A DNA stretch of 64,000 nt, taken from NCBI GenBank assembly GCA_028023455.1, contig JAQFVV010012420.1, forward strand, positions 9,131,194 through 9,195,193, given 5' to 3'. The position numbers were made by a program, and so were the translations under genes. Numbering within the stretch: position 1 is the first letter of the stretch; each line of letters opens with the position of its first letter. Below the pieces are notes generated by a model. The model searched no databases. It was not told the origin of the DNA and was given only the letters and a program-made list of their open reading frames with translations. Source of the DNA: Epiperipatus broadwayi (taxonomy: Eukaryota > Onychophora > Udeonychophora > Euonychophora > Peripatidae). This document shows positions 49,644-62,129 of this stretch, piece by piece.

Positions 49644-50827
49644 TGTAATGGTCTGCATTCCCTTAAGGAATGAGGGTGGATGCTTTTAACTATAATCAGA
49701 CTTATGGTCTTCGTATAAGATGCCATGAATAATGTGATAAAAGTTTAATCCATGATTGAATCTATTTCAAATAAGATAATTTAATACAGATACAACTTAG
49801 ACCAGATCATCCAATCTTCACCGCTCTTTGTTATTTTGTTATACTCAGTATTTGAACTCAGTGTGAATTTTGCACTTAACTGTCTTCAGGGGTCCATCAA
49901 TATCCTGTAGCAATAATAATACTTTTATATAAGTTTGATAAATTCTCAAAATTACTTTTAACCAAGTTATCATGATGTTAAGTCAAGATGATATATATAT
50001 ATGGGTATTTCACTAGGAATAATTAATTACAGTTTTAGATTAGAACAATAGCATTTGATCCTATGGCAAATTGTCTTTACTCACAATGCATTTTCTATAA
50101 CTTGAAATCATCTTAAATAATTTTATTTAGATATATGATTTTGATATTTATCTTCATTGAAATTCAAGTTTAGAATATTAAGAATTTCTCTAATTATTAT
50201 ATTAAAGAGTAATTTATTTACTCTTTTCTTGAGTGATATTAGAGTTCTTTGCTAACGAAGATTTTATAAATAAGAAAAATTTGTTCAAACTATTGATCCA
50301 TCTTTTTAATGCGTTCGGTATTCGAACATAGCAAAATAACTATGCGTGGTGACTAGTTCATTTGTAATAGATAGAATTAATTTGAATATTATTGGATTTA
50401 GCTTTTATAGTGGAATCAATTTCTGGTAATTAGCATGTGTTAAATTACTATTTCATTTCACGATTTTGTATTTGATTATTGTTGAATGCATCAATTAATA
50501 ATTGCATAATTGAGCTCTAATTTTATTTCCTTCACATTTAGTTGCTAAGATACAACTTGGCCTAAGATTATCTCTATGTTTTGCATCTCATTTAGTATGT
50601 TAGTTAACTTAATAAATATTTTATACATATCTATGAATAATTGAAATATAAGTATATTTTTGTTATTAAAATTTTATATGTTTAAGTTATATATGTGCAT
50701 ATATGGGTATTTTAACGTAAAAGGATAACGTATTTACTATTTATAAACTTACAATTATATTTTTAAGTTTATGGTATGATATTGCCATAAACAAGTGAGC
50801 TTAATAAGATTGTAAGTTATTCTTACA
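49644..50827 (-). repeat. 3' LTR of the left Ty3/gypsy copy
   Basis: On the minus strand the LTR starts TGTAAGAATAACTTAC at 50827, directly after a polypurine tract (GGAAGGGGGGT, about 50838-50828), and ends GCAGACCATTACA at 49644. The length is about 1,184 bp with TG...CA ends. Its outer part (49644-49990) is repeated at 54101-54475 in the same orientation and at 62130-62500 inverted. Its inner part is repeated, inverted, at 57293-59801. Confidence 0.8.
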
Positions 50828-53800
50828 ACCCCCCTTCCATACAGGGTTAAAACTTTCTATGATAAGAAAATTTCAACACTTACAATGTATATGTTCTAGT
50901 ATTAAATGTATATTTTATATTAGCCTGGGTGTTCTCATCATTTAAATGATTATCCCTAGGTTTTTTAGTGTTGTTTCCTTTCTATTTCTCATTCTATAAT
51001 CTGCAAGTAAGTTATCTAATCTTTATGGTTGACCAAAATATGGTTTAAGAATGTGGGTATTATATGTACCTTTTATTTCCTCATCTATATCTATCCAAAA
51101 TGCATTTGGACTTGTTTTATTATAGTAAATGGTCCTTTCTATGGGTTATAGAATTTATGGCATTTGTTTTGGAGTTGTTTACTAAAGTTATGGGTCTTTA
51201 TAAAAACTTTCTCTCCTATTTTAATTGGTAGATATTTTTCTTTCTGTTTTTACTTCTAGGCTTTGATTTATTTATTAATCTTTGATATGCTTTTTGTATT
51301 GGGTTTAATTGGAGATTGGTAATTTTTAAATAAATTTGGAATTGCTTTATTGAAATGTAATTTAATAGGTATGAATCCAGTAGATTCATTTACATTCCAG
51401 TTAATATAATTTGCCATGTATTTATTATTTTATCATGTAATGTTAGTATATGGATTACTTGCTTTTTATTATTTTCTTACAAGTGTTTTTCACACAATGT
51501 GTCTTTTTCAATATATTGGATATTATCAGGTCTAATTTACTTAAGGCCATATTTATTATTTATAGAGTGGTATACCAAGAGATAGTATGATGGAAGATCT
51601 AATTATTTGCAGCTAAGTTTTATTTTAGCTAGCCAATGCATAATTTGTGTAAAGACCTATTTAAAGGTGACAATCCTGCTCTATAATCTTAAGACTAACT
51701 GGATTTTCTCTGGCATCCCTTAAACATATTCATCTATGAATGTGAGAATCTATGAGTAATCAGTCTCCATTTCCGTGATAATGGTATAATCCATTCTGGG
51801 TTTTAGAAATGAATCCATAATTTATTTATAAGAGTTCATTCCTTCGTCTTTTCAATTGTAATCCTAATAACAATTAGATGAATTCAGATTTACATGTTGT
51901 GAAAGTTTTATTTTAAAAAAATGACAAAGAAAACAAAATTTCATTCTATTTCTCTATGATATGGTTTCCATATTTTTGGGTAATAATTTCCTTTGAGTCC
52001 ATTTTCATTACAAACTTATTAATCCTTTGTATTAGTCTATTCAATGAAGATGAATTGGTAAATGATTTAATCTCCAATTTTTCATTGGTGATTTGGTTTA
52101 TTTTTTAAAAAAAAAAAATACTGTAAAAAAAAAAATTTGGTTATTCCATTTTGCGTAATTACGTTTCCATATCCAGGGTCATAATTCTTTTGGTCCATTT
52201 TTATTATAAGCTTATTACACAATTATATTTGCATACTTAATGAAAGTGAATGGGTCTTCATAGGTATTACACAATTTTTGGAACATAGTACCCTTTTGTT
52301 TCTTTGTATAGGTCATCGCAATAATTGTATTGTCCCTCGATTGCTATTTTGATTTAGACCATAGTTTCCATTATGGAATGTTTTCATATATCTTGATTGA
52401 TATTTAAGGTAATTCAGCATAATAGATTCATTTAAAATTTCCCAAACTATTTCTTTGAACTCGAGATATTTCTCTACTGGAAGAATAAATTGGTATGGAA
52501 ATCTTTCAACTTAATGGTTATCAATTAGTTTAGAAGTATTATCCCTGATAAATATTTCACGTTTAATTTCATGATCATCAATATGCTGAAATGGTTCCAT
52601 ATATTTAACAATTTCATTTATCTGGTGTTTTATGTTGGATATCATTATGTTGTGGCTGCCATGCACATGTATTTTGAGACATTTGTAATTCAATAAACTT
52701 GAATTTTCGTTTAAATGCCTCATCCATATGATTTATTTTATCATGTATTTCTGTTGTGCTTTCCATCAATTTTTCTAATGTGGTGTTTTCTGATATTCTA
52801 TCATTTTTTATACAAGCTATTTTAATTTCTATTTGAAATTTTTATCCAACTCTTTCAATGATTCTTCATTAATATCTGAATCATTAATTTCTTTTGTATA
52901 GATTTGACTAATCTTAAGATTTATTTCCTGTAATTCTTTACGCATTTCTGTTTGTATTCTCTCCTATTTCTCATCTATTTCATTTTTAAAAATTTCTCTG
53001 GTTCTGTACAATTCATTGCATTGAATATTCATTTGATCAGTGATACTAGTCTGAAATTCGTTGACTCTCTGTCAACATCTGGTATCCTTTTCTTCAACAT
53101 CTTTTTTTTATTTCTTCTAAGGCTTGTCTGATCTTGATATTATCTCTTTGAATATTATTTAGACCTCTTGATAACTGTTCGATATGATTAGATAATTCAT
53201 TCTCCAAACCCTTCATTTCCAATTTTAATTCTGATTTAGCATTTTTCATATCTAATTTTAATTCTGATTTAACATTTTCCATATTACTCTTCATGTTTTG
53301 GTTAAAATTTTCTTCAAAAATTCTTTATCTTTTCGTTAAACTTTTCTTCTAAATTATAATTCATATTTATAATGGTTTGGAACATTTGTTATATAGTCAT
53401 GTTATTTGTTAACAAGTTATGCTTTTTCGAGTGTAGTTATTTGAGACACTTCATCATCGAGTGTAATCTTGGTTTGAGATATCGATTCATCAGGAATGGA
53501 TGTTTGTGTAAAGTAGTTACTCTGTCATAGTGTTTCCTGATAATTGGATCACTGAAGATCTTTTTTCAATATTCCTAGTATCTTCTCCTTCTTCATTAAT
53601 ATTAATATTTTGTACTTTTTCAACATGTTTCATTATTGTATTGACCAAGTTTTTTCTGCTTCTTGTAATCATGAATTATGTTTTATCTTGGTTATAAGTT
53701 TGTTTATTCCTTCTTTACTAAGAGATTATTTGTCATAGGATTTTGTGCTATATCTTTCCTTTTTAGGTATAATTTTAAAACTTTTCCTACCTAAAAAAAA

Positions 53801-54100
53801 ATTTTTTTTTTTTTTATAGATGTTATTAATTTAATGCCTAATTTAAAATTGTCTTTTTAAGTGCCTGACTCATCTATTTAATCGTTTATTACTTTATTTT
53901 AAGGTGTCTATTTATTTCATTGTTTATTATTTTAAGAGTTCACATAAAAATTATCTCATCTTTTATTGGTTGAAATTATCTATCGTCTCTATGTGAATCA
54001 ATCGATTATGGTTATATTCCATAAAAATTATTTATAATTTTTTTTTTTTATGAAGTTGATGGTAAACTATTATTTCATGTCCCTAAAGTTTCGAACAGTA
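50828..54100 (-). mobile_element. Left Ty3/gypsy copy: internal region
   Basis: 50828-51600 is the reverse complement, with divergence, of the pol 3' end of the right copy (for example the KAYQRLIN segment at about 51260 against 56835). The middle of pol (RT, RNase H, most of integrase) is missing. 52500-53400 on the minus strand encodes Gag-like coiled coil: frame 53294-53094 has repeated KSELKLDMKNAKSELKLEMK units, and 52723-52511 is a further open piece. At the 5' LTR junction (54100 downwards) no TGG-starting primer-binding site is visible. An old, deleted copy. Confidence 0.65.
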
Positions 54101-54475
54101 TGTAATGGTCCGCATTCCCTTAAGGAATGAGGGTGAACGCATTTAACTATAGTCAGACTTATGGTCTTTATATAGGATGTCATGAATGATGTGATAAAAG
54201 TTTAATCCATGATTGCATCTATTTCAAGTAAAAATAATTTAATATTTAAATATTCAATACAGATACAACTTAGACCAGTTCATCCAATCTTCACATCTTT
54301 ATCATTCTGTTATGTTCAGTATTCGAACTCAGGGTGAATTTTGCACTTAACTCTCTTCAGGGATCTATCAATATCCTGTAGCAATAATAATACTTAATAT
54401 AATTTCAATAGATTCTCAAAATTACTTTCAACTAAGTTATCACGATGTTACGTCAGGATGATATATATATATTAT
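54101..54475 (-). repeat. Truncated 5' LTR of the left Ty3/gypsy copy
   Basis: It matches 49644-49995 closely (shared CATTCCCTTAAGGAATGAGG, ATCAATATCCTGTAGCAATA and AGGATGATATATATAT type segments). It breaks off in a (TA)n tract, after which the right copy begins on the opposite strand. Only the R/U5-side third of the LTR remains. Confidence 0.75.
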
Positions 54476-54479
54476 AACC

Positions 54480-57292
54480 TGACATGCCAACCAACCCCTC
54501 TTTCAGTTGGTTTTATTTCCTGATGAGCATATTGCAGGAAAGAACTATCGATTGGCATTCCCCAATGCTGACATCACCCTACCTACAACAATATTGCCTG
54601 CTCATCAGAGGATGTAGCTTCATAGAAACTGGAAACATCTAGAAATTTATGTGTTTGGTTTCCCAAACGGCGCTACTAGAGTTCCATCTCACTACAGTCT
54701 TACTTACCCACATCGAGTTATTCCGGACATAGCTCAAGTGACATGATATTCCTGTGAATTAGTGCATTAATTGATCAGTGATAGGTTTTCAGCAAAGAAT
54801 TAAATGACCAACCATTTCAATCCAGATCGCATTCTATTCCATTCCAGTATCGTGCAGAAATATCCAAACAGATTAATAAAATGTTGGATTGGGGAATTAT
54901 TTCCAAATGCTATTCATCCTACTGCAATCCAGTTGTAACTGTGAAGAAGAAAGATGAGTCATTGAGATTTTGTTTACATGACTCAACTAAATAAAATTAC
55001 TGTTCCTGATAGGAATAAACCACCACTCCTTAAACATATCATTACCATTTATGTGGATGATGTGATAATTGCATCTACCACAATTGAAGAACATCTTCAA
55101 CATTTAATTGTATTTTTTGAAGAGTGCCAAAGAAAAGGGTATTAAAATGAAATTTCAAGAAGGCACCTTAGTTTGTACCAGGTAGTCTTCTTAAGTCACA
55201 TCATTGGTTGCAATGGGATAAGACCTCATCCAGACAAGATCAGTGCCATTTAAAACTTTCCTAAACCCACCAACAAAAAACAAATTCAGTCATTTTTAGG
55301 CTTATGTAATTTTTATAATCGTTTTTATCAGAAATTTTCTGATTATATGGAACCATTGTTGAGGCTCATTAGGAAAGATGAGCAATGGAATTGGACTCAA
55401 GAACCGAATGAGGCATTTACAAATATTAAAACATGTTTTTAGAGGAAACTGTTAGCTTTCTCTGATTTTAATAAACTATTCATTGTCCAAACTGATAGTA
55501 GTGGTTATAGGTTAGGGGTAACGCTATCCCAAATCCAGGAGGATGGCCAATCAGGAGTCCTTCACTATTAGCTGTCATCTAAAGGATCCAGAAATAAACT
55601 ATATGGTCACTGAGAAGGAAGCATTAGCAATAGTGTGGGCCTTCCAGAAATTTCAACAGATGATTCTCAGATCAGAGGTTATATTCATCACAGATGCCTT
55701 GAATTCCTGAATCATAGCTATTTGACCAATACATGGTTAGTCATATGGAGTCTATTGTTACAGGAATTTAACTATACAGTATAATACTATAAAAGATCTG
55801 AGAATGTTGTGGCCGATGTGTTGAGTCAAAATCCATGTAGGTCAGAACAAAACCATCTATCAATAGAAAATGCCTACATTACAAATATCAACATGATGAT
55901 TAATAGTAATGTAGAGAACGATTTAGAAAAATTAAAATAGTCATTAAATTGTATTTCATGTAAACCCCATCATAAGTCTTAAAATGAAAGGTTTGAATGC
56001 ACCGAAAGATCTCAACCATTATAAGTTAGAAAATCTGGTCTTACTTCACCAAACTAATAAAGATATAGATGAGTGGAGGGTAATAATACCTAAAATTTTA
56101 TATATCCCACTCATAAACTATATCCACTGTTTATATGGACATTTCAGTGCACACAAAACAACACACTTTCAGAAATTGGTTTTATGGGCCAAAAGTGTAT
56201 AAAGATATCTTAAAATCACTTCATGATTGTATTATGTGCTTAAGAGCCAAACCAATAAATCAAGATTTCAGTAATATGTTAAAACCTATTATCCCTGAAA
56301 GACCAAATGAGATCTTAGCAATAGATTATGGACCATTGCATCCATTTAATAAAAAAAATACCTATTAGTCACTTATCTCTTTTTCAAACATGTTTCAGCC
56401 TACCCAATATCTCAAGCTAATACTAGACATACTGTCAGAGTATTAGGTACCCTCCATTTCATAATGATAGCAAAACCTAGTCATATTAGCAGACCATGGT
56501 ATGCCTTTCCTATCCAAAAATTTGGAAGTGAGTAGAAAAATCACAAATAAAACATGTGCTCACATTTATTAGAAATCCATAATCAAACCCTTGCGAATGT
56601 GTAATGCAGGAGCTTCAACATTTGTTTAGGACTTACTTGGAGGATGAGCATAGAGAATGGGTAAAACAAACAAAACGTGTAGTAAATTATATTAACTGGA
56701 GTGTAAATGAATCTACTGGATTCACATCTATTAAAGTACATTTCAATAAAGAAATTCCAAATTTATTTAAAAATTACCAACCTCCAATTAAACCCAGCCA
56801 GACTAATATAAATTATGATATACAAAAAGCATATCAAAGATTAATAAATTAGAGCTTAGAAGTAAAAACAAATAAAAATATCTATCAATTCAAAAGAGAC
56901 AAGGTTTTTATAAAGACCCATACATAACCTTAGTAAACAACTCCAAAACAAATGCCATAAATTCTATAATTCATATAAAGGACCATTTACTATAATAAAA
57001 CAAACAGGTCCAAATGCATTCTGGATAGTTGTAGATGGGGAAATAAAAGATACATATAATGCCCACATTCTTAACCATATTTTGGTCAATCAGATTAGAT
57101 AACTGATATGCGGATTATAGGAGAAAGAGAAGGGAAATAACACTAAATAAAAAACCTAGGAATAATCATTTAAATGATGAGAAACACCCAGGTTAATATA
57201 TATATACATATAATGCTAGAACACACATATACAGTGAAGTATTGAAATTTTCTTATCATATTAGAAAATTTTAACCCTGTACAAAGGGGAGT
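54480..57292 (+). mobile_element. Right Ty3/gypsy copy: pol pseudogene (RT, RNase H, integrase)
   Basis: In broken plus-strand frames, in order: RT fingers (about 54830-54990, IPFQYRAEISKQINKMLDWG); a jump to the catalytic IYVDD at about 55049-55063, so about 90 residues including the first RT Asp are deleted; the RT connection (about 55283-55420, FLGLCNFYNRFYQKF); RNase H start (about 55480-55530, TDSSGYRLGVTLSQ); the VVADVLSQNP end (about 55810); integrase H2C2 zinc finger (56110-56260, H...H...CIMC); the integrase core start EILAIDYGPLH at about 56310; and a C-terminal region to 57100. The polypurine tract AAAGGGGAGT precedes the LTR at 57293. Many stops. No 5' LTR or gag in this copy. Confidence 0.85.
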
Positions 57293-57389
57293 TGTAAGGG
57301 TAACTTACAATCTTATTAAACTCACTTGTTTACATGCAATATCAAACCATAAACTTAAAATTATAATTGTTAGTTTATAAACAATAAAT
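57293..57389 (+). repeat. Right Ty3/gypsy copy: first part of the 3' LTR
   Basis: Starts TGTAAGGGTAACTTACAATC after the polypurine tract, matching the LTR start at 50827 on the other strand. It is interrupted at 57390 by a TIR transposon. Confidence 0.8.
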
Positions 57390-59018
57390 GGTAAAAGCCT
57401 GAAATCTGGGCAAAGCCACTTGGAGCGTTGATGCTAGACAAAATCAATGAAATATAACGTTACCGGGCCGCCACAACTTCTTTTTTTTTAAACAAGGTTT
57501 TTTTTTTTTTAATATTGATTAAACGAATAATTTTTATTTCATTTAGAACATGATTTCTTTATTAGTAAACAAATTTTGATATTCATTTTCGTTACTTTTT
57601 GTGGGTTTTTTTGGAACCTGACATTTTTTCAACAAATTTTACTAATTTTATTTTTTCTTTTTATCATTTTAAAATTTTGGACTGTTTCAAGACGTCAAAA
57701 AATTTATTTGAATTCCACCACCGAAAAAATATAATACAATTATTTGCGTCTTGTTTAGAACTTAATTCTACCTTTCTTTTTTTTTTGGCTTGACTAAATG
57801 GTTTTTCTTATTATTAATTTTATTTTATTTTAAACACAACTTGTTTTCACTTTAATTTATATTATGTTTGAATTAGCCACCTTTTTTTTTTGCCTACTAC
57901 AAGAAACAGCTTTTTGAGTGGGGGGTTCGTACTGTTATTATTAACAAAAAGTCAACCAAAATAGTAAATTATTTTAACAGCGCTGAAAAAAGAGAATCAA
58001 CTTTGGGACTTGTTTTGAATTTTGATTTCTTCTTGGTTGACGTAATTGTTTTTCTTAATATTAAATCAAAATTTACTTTTGTGTTTTTGCCAATTAAAAA
58101 ATTGTTTTCAAACACCCACTCCCACACTCGCAAAAAGAATTGTAACCAAAAAGTCAAGACTTTACCTTTTTTTTTTTAAACAACTTTTTCTCACTTTTTA
58201 CTTTGATTGCTATTTCGTTTGAATTACTTTTTTTTTTTTGGGCCTTCTACAATAAACTGCTTTTGGGGGTGGGGGGAATTCATAATTTGTTATTATTAAC
58301 AAAAAGTCCACACCAAAATCGTCATTTATTTTAATCCCGCTGCAAAAAATTGAATCCAAATACTTGTCAATTTCTAATGAAATGGAAAAAAAAAAAGGAC
58401 ACAAACTTTGGACTTTTTTAAACTATTTATTCTTTTACTGCTGTAATAAAAAGTGGACATTATGTGCCTGAAAAAAAGGACACAATCTCACACACTTTCT
58501 GTACTCGGCAATTCTGCAGAAAAGTTTAAAAATTTCACGTTCATCTCAGACCTTTTAGTGGTCTCGAATATTTTCCCCATGCTGAAACGTGACTTAGCTC
58601 GTGAGCTTTGTCGAAGCCTGTTCGAACATACACTTTGCCAATTTTTTACATAGTAACCTTTTTTTAGGGAAGGGTGGGGACCATATGACAATTATTAATA
58701 ATTAACATTTTTTAAATTGAAATGACATTACTCTTACGGAGATTTGAAAAAGTCGTACCGCCTTGAAATTTCAACACCCTCAAGCGATACGGTAATCAGC
58801 TATGAATACAATGAATACGCATAAATAGCTTCGAAGCACAAAACAGGCCATAATATTTTTGTGCAATGTCATGTAAAGCGGCCTAGCTAATGGGTTAATA
58901 CAATATGTAAATGTTGTATTAGCCTGTAAGGCCGCGGCCGCCGTAAATGGCATTTTTTATGTGTTTTGACGTGTAAACAATGCCCCAAGCGGCCGTGCCC
59001 GGATTTTAGGCTATTGCC
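57390..59018. mobile_element. Nonautonomous TIR transposon with 8-bp target duplication
   Basis: The left end GGTAAAAGCCTGAAATCTGGGC and the inverted right end GGCAATAGCCTAAAATCCGGGC form terminal inverted repeats that continue, less perfectly, for about 80 bp. The duplication CAATAAAT lies at 57382-57389 and 59019-59026, and the uninterrupted LTR on the other strand near 50735 has a single AATAGTAAATACG-type site, which confirms the boundaries. The interior has a diverged direct repeat of about 355 bp and a NotI-like GCGGCCGC near the right end. No transposase. An 8-bp duplication fits hAT, P or Merlin mobilisation. Confidence 0.85.
57780..58400. repeat. Diverged ~355-bp direct repeat inside the TIR transposon
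   Basis: A unit with a T-run, then GCCTACTACAAGAAACAGCTTT, a G-run, and TTATTATTAACAAAAAGTC (about 57885-57952) recurs at about 58240-58310 as GGCCTTCTACAATAAACTGC, a G-run, and TTATTATTAACAAAAAGTC. Unit spacing is about 355 bp. Confidence 0.7.
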
Positions 59019-59026
59019 CAATAAAT

Positions 59027-59800
59027 ACATTATCTTTTTATGTTAAAATACCCATATACACACATATATAACTTAACATTATATTATAAAATTTTAATGA
59101 AAGTATAATTATTAATATATATAAAAAAGTATAATTATATTTCAATCATTCATAAATGTGTATAAAATATTAAGTTAACTAACATCATTAATCAAGATGC
59201 AAAACATAAAGATAACCTTAGTCAAGTCGTATCTTAGCAACTAAACATGAAGGAAATAAAATTAGAGTTTAATTACACAATTATTAATTATGATGCAGTC
59301 AACACTAATCAAATACAAAATCATGAAATGAAATAGTAATTTAACACATGCTAATTACCAGAAATTGATTCTACTATATAAGCTAAATGAATTAATTCCC
59401 AAATTGATTCTTTTAGAAATGAACTAGTCAATATGCATAGTTATTTTACTGTGTTCAAATACCGAACACATTAAAAAGGTGGATCAATAGTTTGACAAAT
59501 TTTCCTTATTTATAAAATTTTCATTAGCAGAGAACTCTAATATCACTCAAGAAAAGAGTAAATAAATTACTCTTTAATATTATTAATAATTTCAAAAATG
59601 AAATTATCTTTAATATAATAATTAGACAAATTCTTAACATTATTGTTTTAAACTTGAATTTTAAGAATGATAAATATCATCAAAAACATTTATATATCTA
59701 AATAAAATTATTTTAAAAATTCAAGTTATAGAAAATGCATTGAGTAAAGACAATTTGCCATAGGATCAAATGCTATTGTTCTAACCTAAAACTAAAATTA
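59027..59800 (+). repeat. Right Ty3/gypsy copy: middle part of the 3' LTR
   Basis: It continues the LTR after the TIR transposon and matches, inverted, about 50720 down to 50030. Shared segments include TGTTAAAATACCCATATA and GCCATAGGATCAAATGCTAT. It is broken at 59800 by the foldback repeat. Confidence 0.8.
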
Positions 59801-60942
59801 AAACAGGCAAAACTCTATACGTATTGCTACTCAGTGCAAGCCAGAGTAATCAATGGATGCCAGAAGGCTTGTGCATAAAATCCCCATCTAGTGCCTACTT
59901 ATCCAATATCCTCAGACTAGTTTCTGGCTTGTGGCCTTTGGCTCTGAGAGCACTGCACTTAGATTTTAGGATCTAATGTAACCCTCCAGCAGCCACCCAT
60001 TATCTCTACTTAACTACAAAACTGAGACCTAAATAAAAACATATTTTCAATCCAAGCTCATCAGCTTATATAGTCATATAGGTCTGAACTCAGTTCAGTA
60101 TCCATACATTTTGATGTCTGGTTCTTTAATAACCCTAGCCACCACTATCCTATTAGGCAGGATTGGTTTTAAGCCAATAAATATCACATGATCACTATTT
60201 CTTATGCTTACTCTTAACTTATTAAAACAGGTAAAACTATATGTATTGCCACTCAGTGCAAGCCAGAATAATCAATGGATGCCAGAAGGCTTGTGCATAA
60301 AATTCCCATCTCGTACCTACTCATCCAATATCACCAGACTAGTTTCTGGCTTGTGGCCTTCATCAGTGAGGAGCCTTGGATCTGAGTGCACTGAACCTAG
60401 ATCTTAGGATCTAATGCAACCCTCCAGCAGCCACCCCTTATCTCTACTTAAACTACAAAACTATGAGACCTAAATTGAAAACACCATATTTTCAATCCAA
60501 GCTCATCAGCTTATAGTCATATAGGTCTGAACTCTGTTCAGTACCCATACACACCAAAATGTATGGGTACTGAATTGAGTTCAGACCTATATGATTATGT
60601 AAGCTGATGAGCTTGGATTGAAAATATTGTTTTTAATTTAGGTCTCATAGTTTTGTAGTTGAGATAAAAGGTGGCTGCTGGAGGGTTGTTTTAGATCCTA
60701 AGATCTAGGTGCAGTACTCTCAGATCCAAAGCTCCTCACTGACAAAGACCATAAGCCAGAAACTAGCCTGGGGATATTGGATGAGTAGGCACTAGATGTG
60801 GATTTTATGCACAAGCCTTCTTGCATCCATTGAATTACTCTGGCTTGCACTGAGTGGCAATACATAGTTTTGCCTGTTTTAATAATAGTTAAGAGCAAGC
60901 ATAAGAAATAGTGATCATATGATATTTATTGGCCTAAAACAA
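59801..60942. mobile_element. Compound repeat: one half-unit plus a large palindrome
   Basis: 59801-60162 is one unit running from AAACAGGCAAAACTCTATAC to a segment ending near CCATACATTTTGATG plus about 60 bp. It is followed by a palindrome, 60163-60550 against 60561-60942 (arms of about 385 bp, ~90% matching by eye), whose arms contain the same unit with AGTAATCAATGGATGCCAGA and TTCAATCCAAGCTCATCAGC. The centre is ACACCAAAAT between GTACCCATAC and GTATGGGTAC. LTR sequence resumes at 60943, with short AATTA-like identity on both sides. The short frames 60204-60407 and 60898-60698 are mirror images of this repeat, not genes. Confidence 0.85.
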
Positions 60943-60987
60943 TGTAATTACTCATTCCTATTGAAATGCCTAATATATATATTTCAT
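60943..60987 (+). repeat. Right Ty3/gypsy copy: 45-bp LTR island
   Basis: TGTAATTACTCATTCCTATT plus GAAATGCCTAATATATATAT matches, inverted, about 50035-49990 of the left LTR. It shows that the foldback repeat and the next insertion entered the same LTR at two separate points. Confidence 0.6.
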
Positions 60988-62124
60988 CTAATATAATTCA
61001 ATATCCAATTTCAATTTATATCAAAATAATTTATGAAAGATGTCAACATCACGTGAGATGAACATTTAAGAACAGAGTATACTGATTGCCTCACCGATTG
61101 ATGACTGAAAAATAAAAGAACTTTATTCTTAATGAACATTATTACTCAAATTATGGAAATGAATAGGACAATACTATAAACTTTCAACATGTCATATCAT
61201 CTTTGCGTATAAACATCCATAAATATCTACTTTTATTTCCTTTGCTCCTAAAATCTGCTTACGTTTGAATAATCCATTTTGGAAAATCATTAGATGAAAA
61301 GAAAGTGGAAAGATCATTGGGTTAATTTTTTTTATTATTTAATAAAATTTAGGTCTTCATTGCAAAGTGATTTGACCGGGTTAATAAGTAAAATTAATAT
61401 GGAGGTAAGATTTTATTTTTTTTCATATTAAATTCATTCACTTATGACAAGACAGAATTTTTGTTTATTACTAACTTAATTAATTTAGTAATATTTATTT
61501 GTTTATTATTCGGTATAAACGACTAATATCCTTGGATGAAAGGTCTTTTCTTTTAACAATAGGGACCATACATAGATGGGAGATCTTATAAAAATGGAAT
61601 CTCCGCAAAAGGATTGGATATTACAAAAGTTTTCATTTATATTTATACTGTTTAAATTTATTTAGCTAATGTTATTATAATTTTTGGAATTACAAAAATT
61701 TATTTATTTTATTTATAACCAATTAAATAATATTTGTGTTATAATACGTATCTACTATGAGATATGGGAATGTATCATTTTAAAATTTATATACTAATAT
61801 ATTAGAAATGTATGTAAAACATTCATAATAAATTTTGTTATATAAAGATAAATTTAAATTGTGTTCAATTAATAAATATTGTCAAATGTATTTATTTTTT
61901 TAAGAAAGTCTCTTATTTAAATTATTTATTTTATTTTCATAATAAAATAAGATTGAATACACATACCTATATAAAACATTCATAATAAATTTTGTTATAT
62001 AAAGATAAATTTAAATTGTGTTCAATTAATAAATATTGTCAAATGTATTTATTTTTTTAAGAAAGTCTCTTATTTAAATTATTTATTTTATTTTCATAAT
62101 AAAATAAGATTGAATACACATACC
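60988..62124. mobile_element. Unidentified 1.1-kb insertion in the LTR
   Basis: This segment separates LTR island and LTR end, both of which abut it with CCTA(TA)n...TCATC-like sequence (about 60968-60987 and 62122-62142). The interior is AT-rich, contains the 157-bp tandem duplication at its right end, and a pair of short open pieces bounded by splice-like signals (61353-61404 and 61563-61655). No terminal inverted repeats or family signature were recognised. Confidence 0.5.
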
Positions 62125-62129
62125 TATAT
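61816..62129. repeat. Near-perfect 157-bp tandem duplication
   Basis: Two adjacent copies, 61816-61972 and 61973-62129, are identical as far as can be read by eye, starting AAAACATTCATAATAAATTT and ending at ACACATACCTATATA. Such identity in strongly diverged surroundings implies a very recent duplication or an assembly artefact. Confidence 0.9.

Noticed and set aside
60204-60898. Open frames 60204-60407 (+) and 60898-60698 (-) with similar peptides (CIKFPSRTYSSNITRLVSGL-like)
   Set aside because: They are the two arms of one palindrome read on opposite strands; the similarity comes from the inverted repeat, not from a gene pair.
61353-61655. Exon-like pair considered as the DNMT2 3' end
   Set aside because: Phase from exon D gives a stop; the peptide is unrelated to motif X; the segment is an insertion within an LTR.
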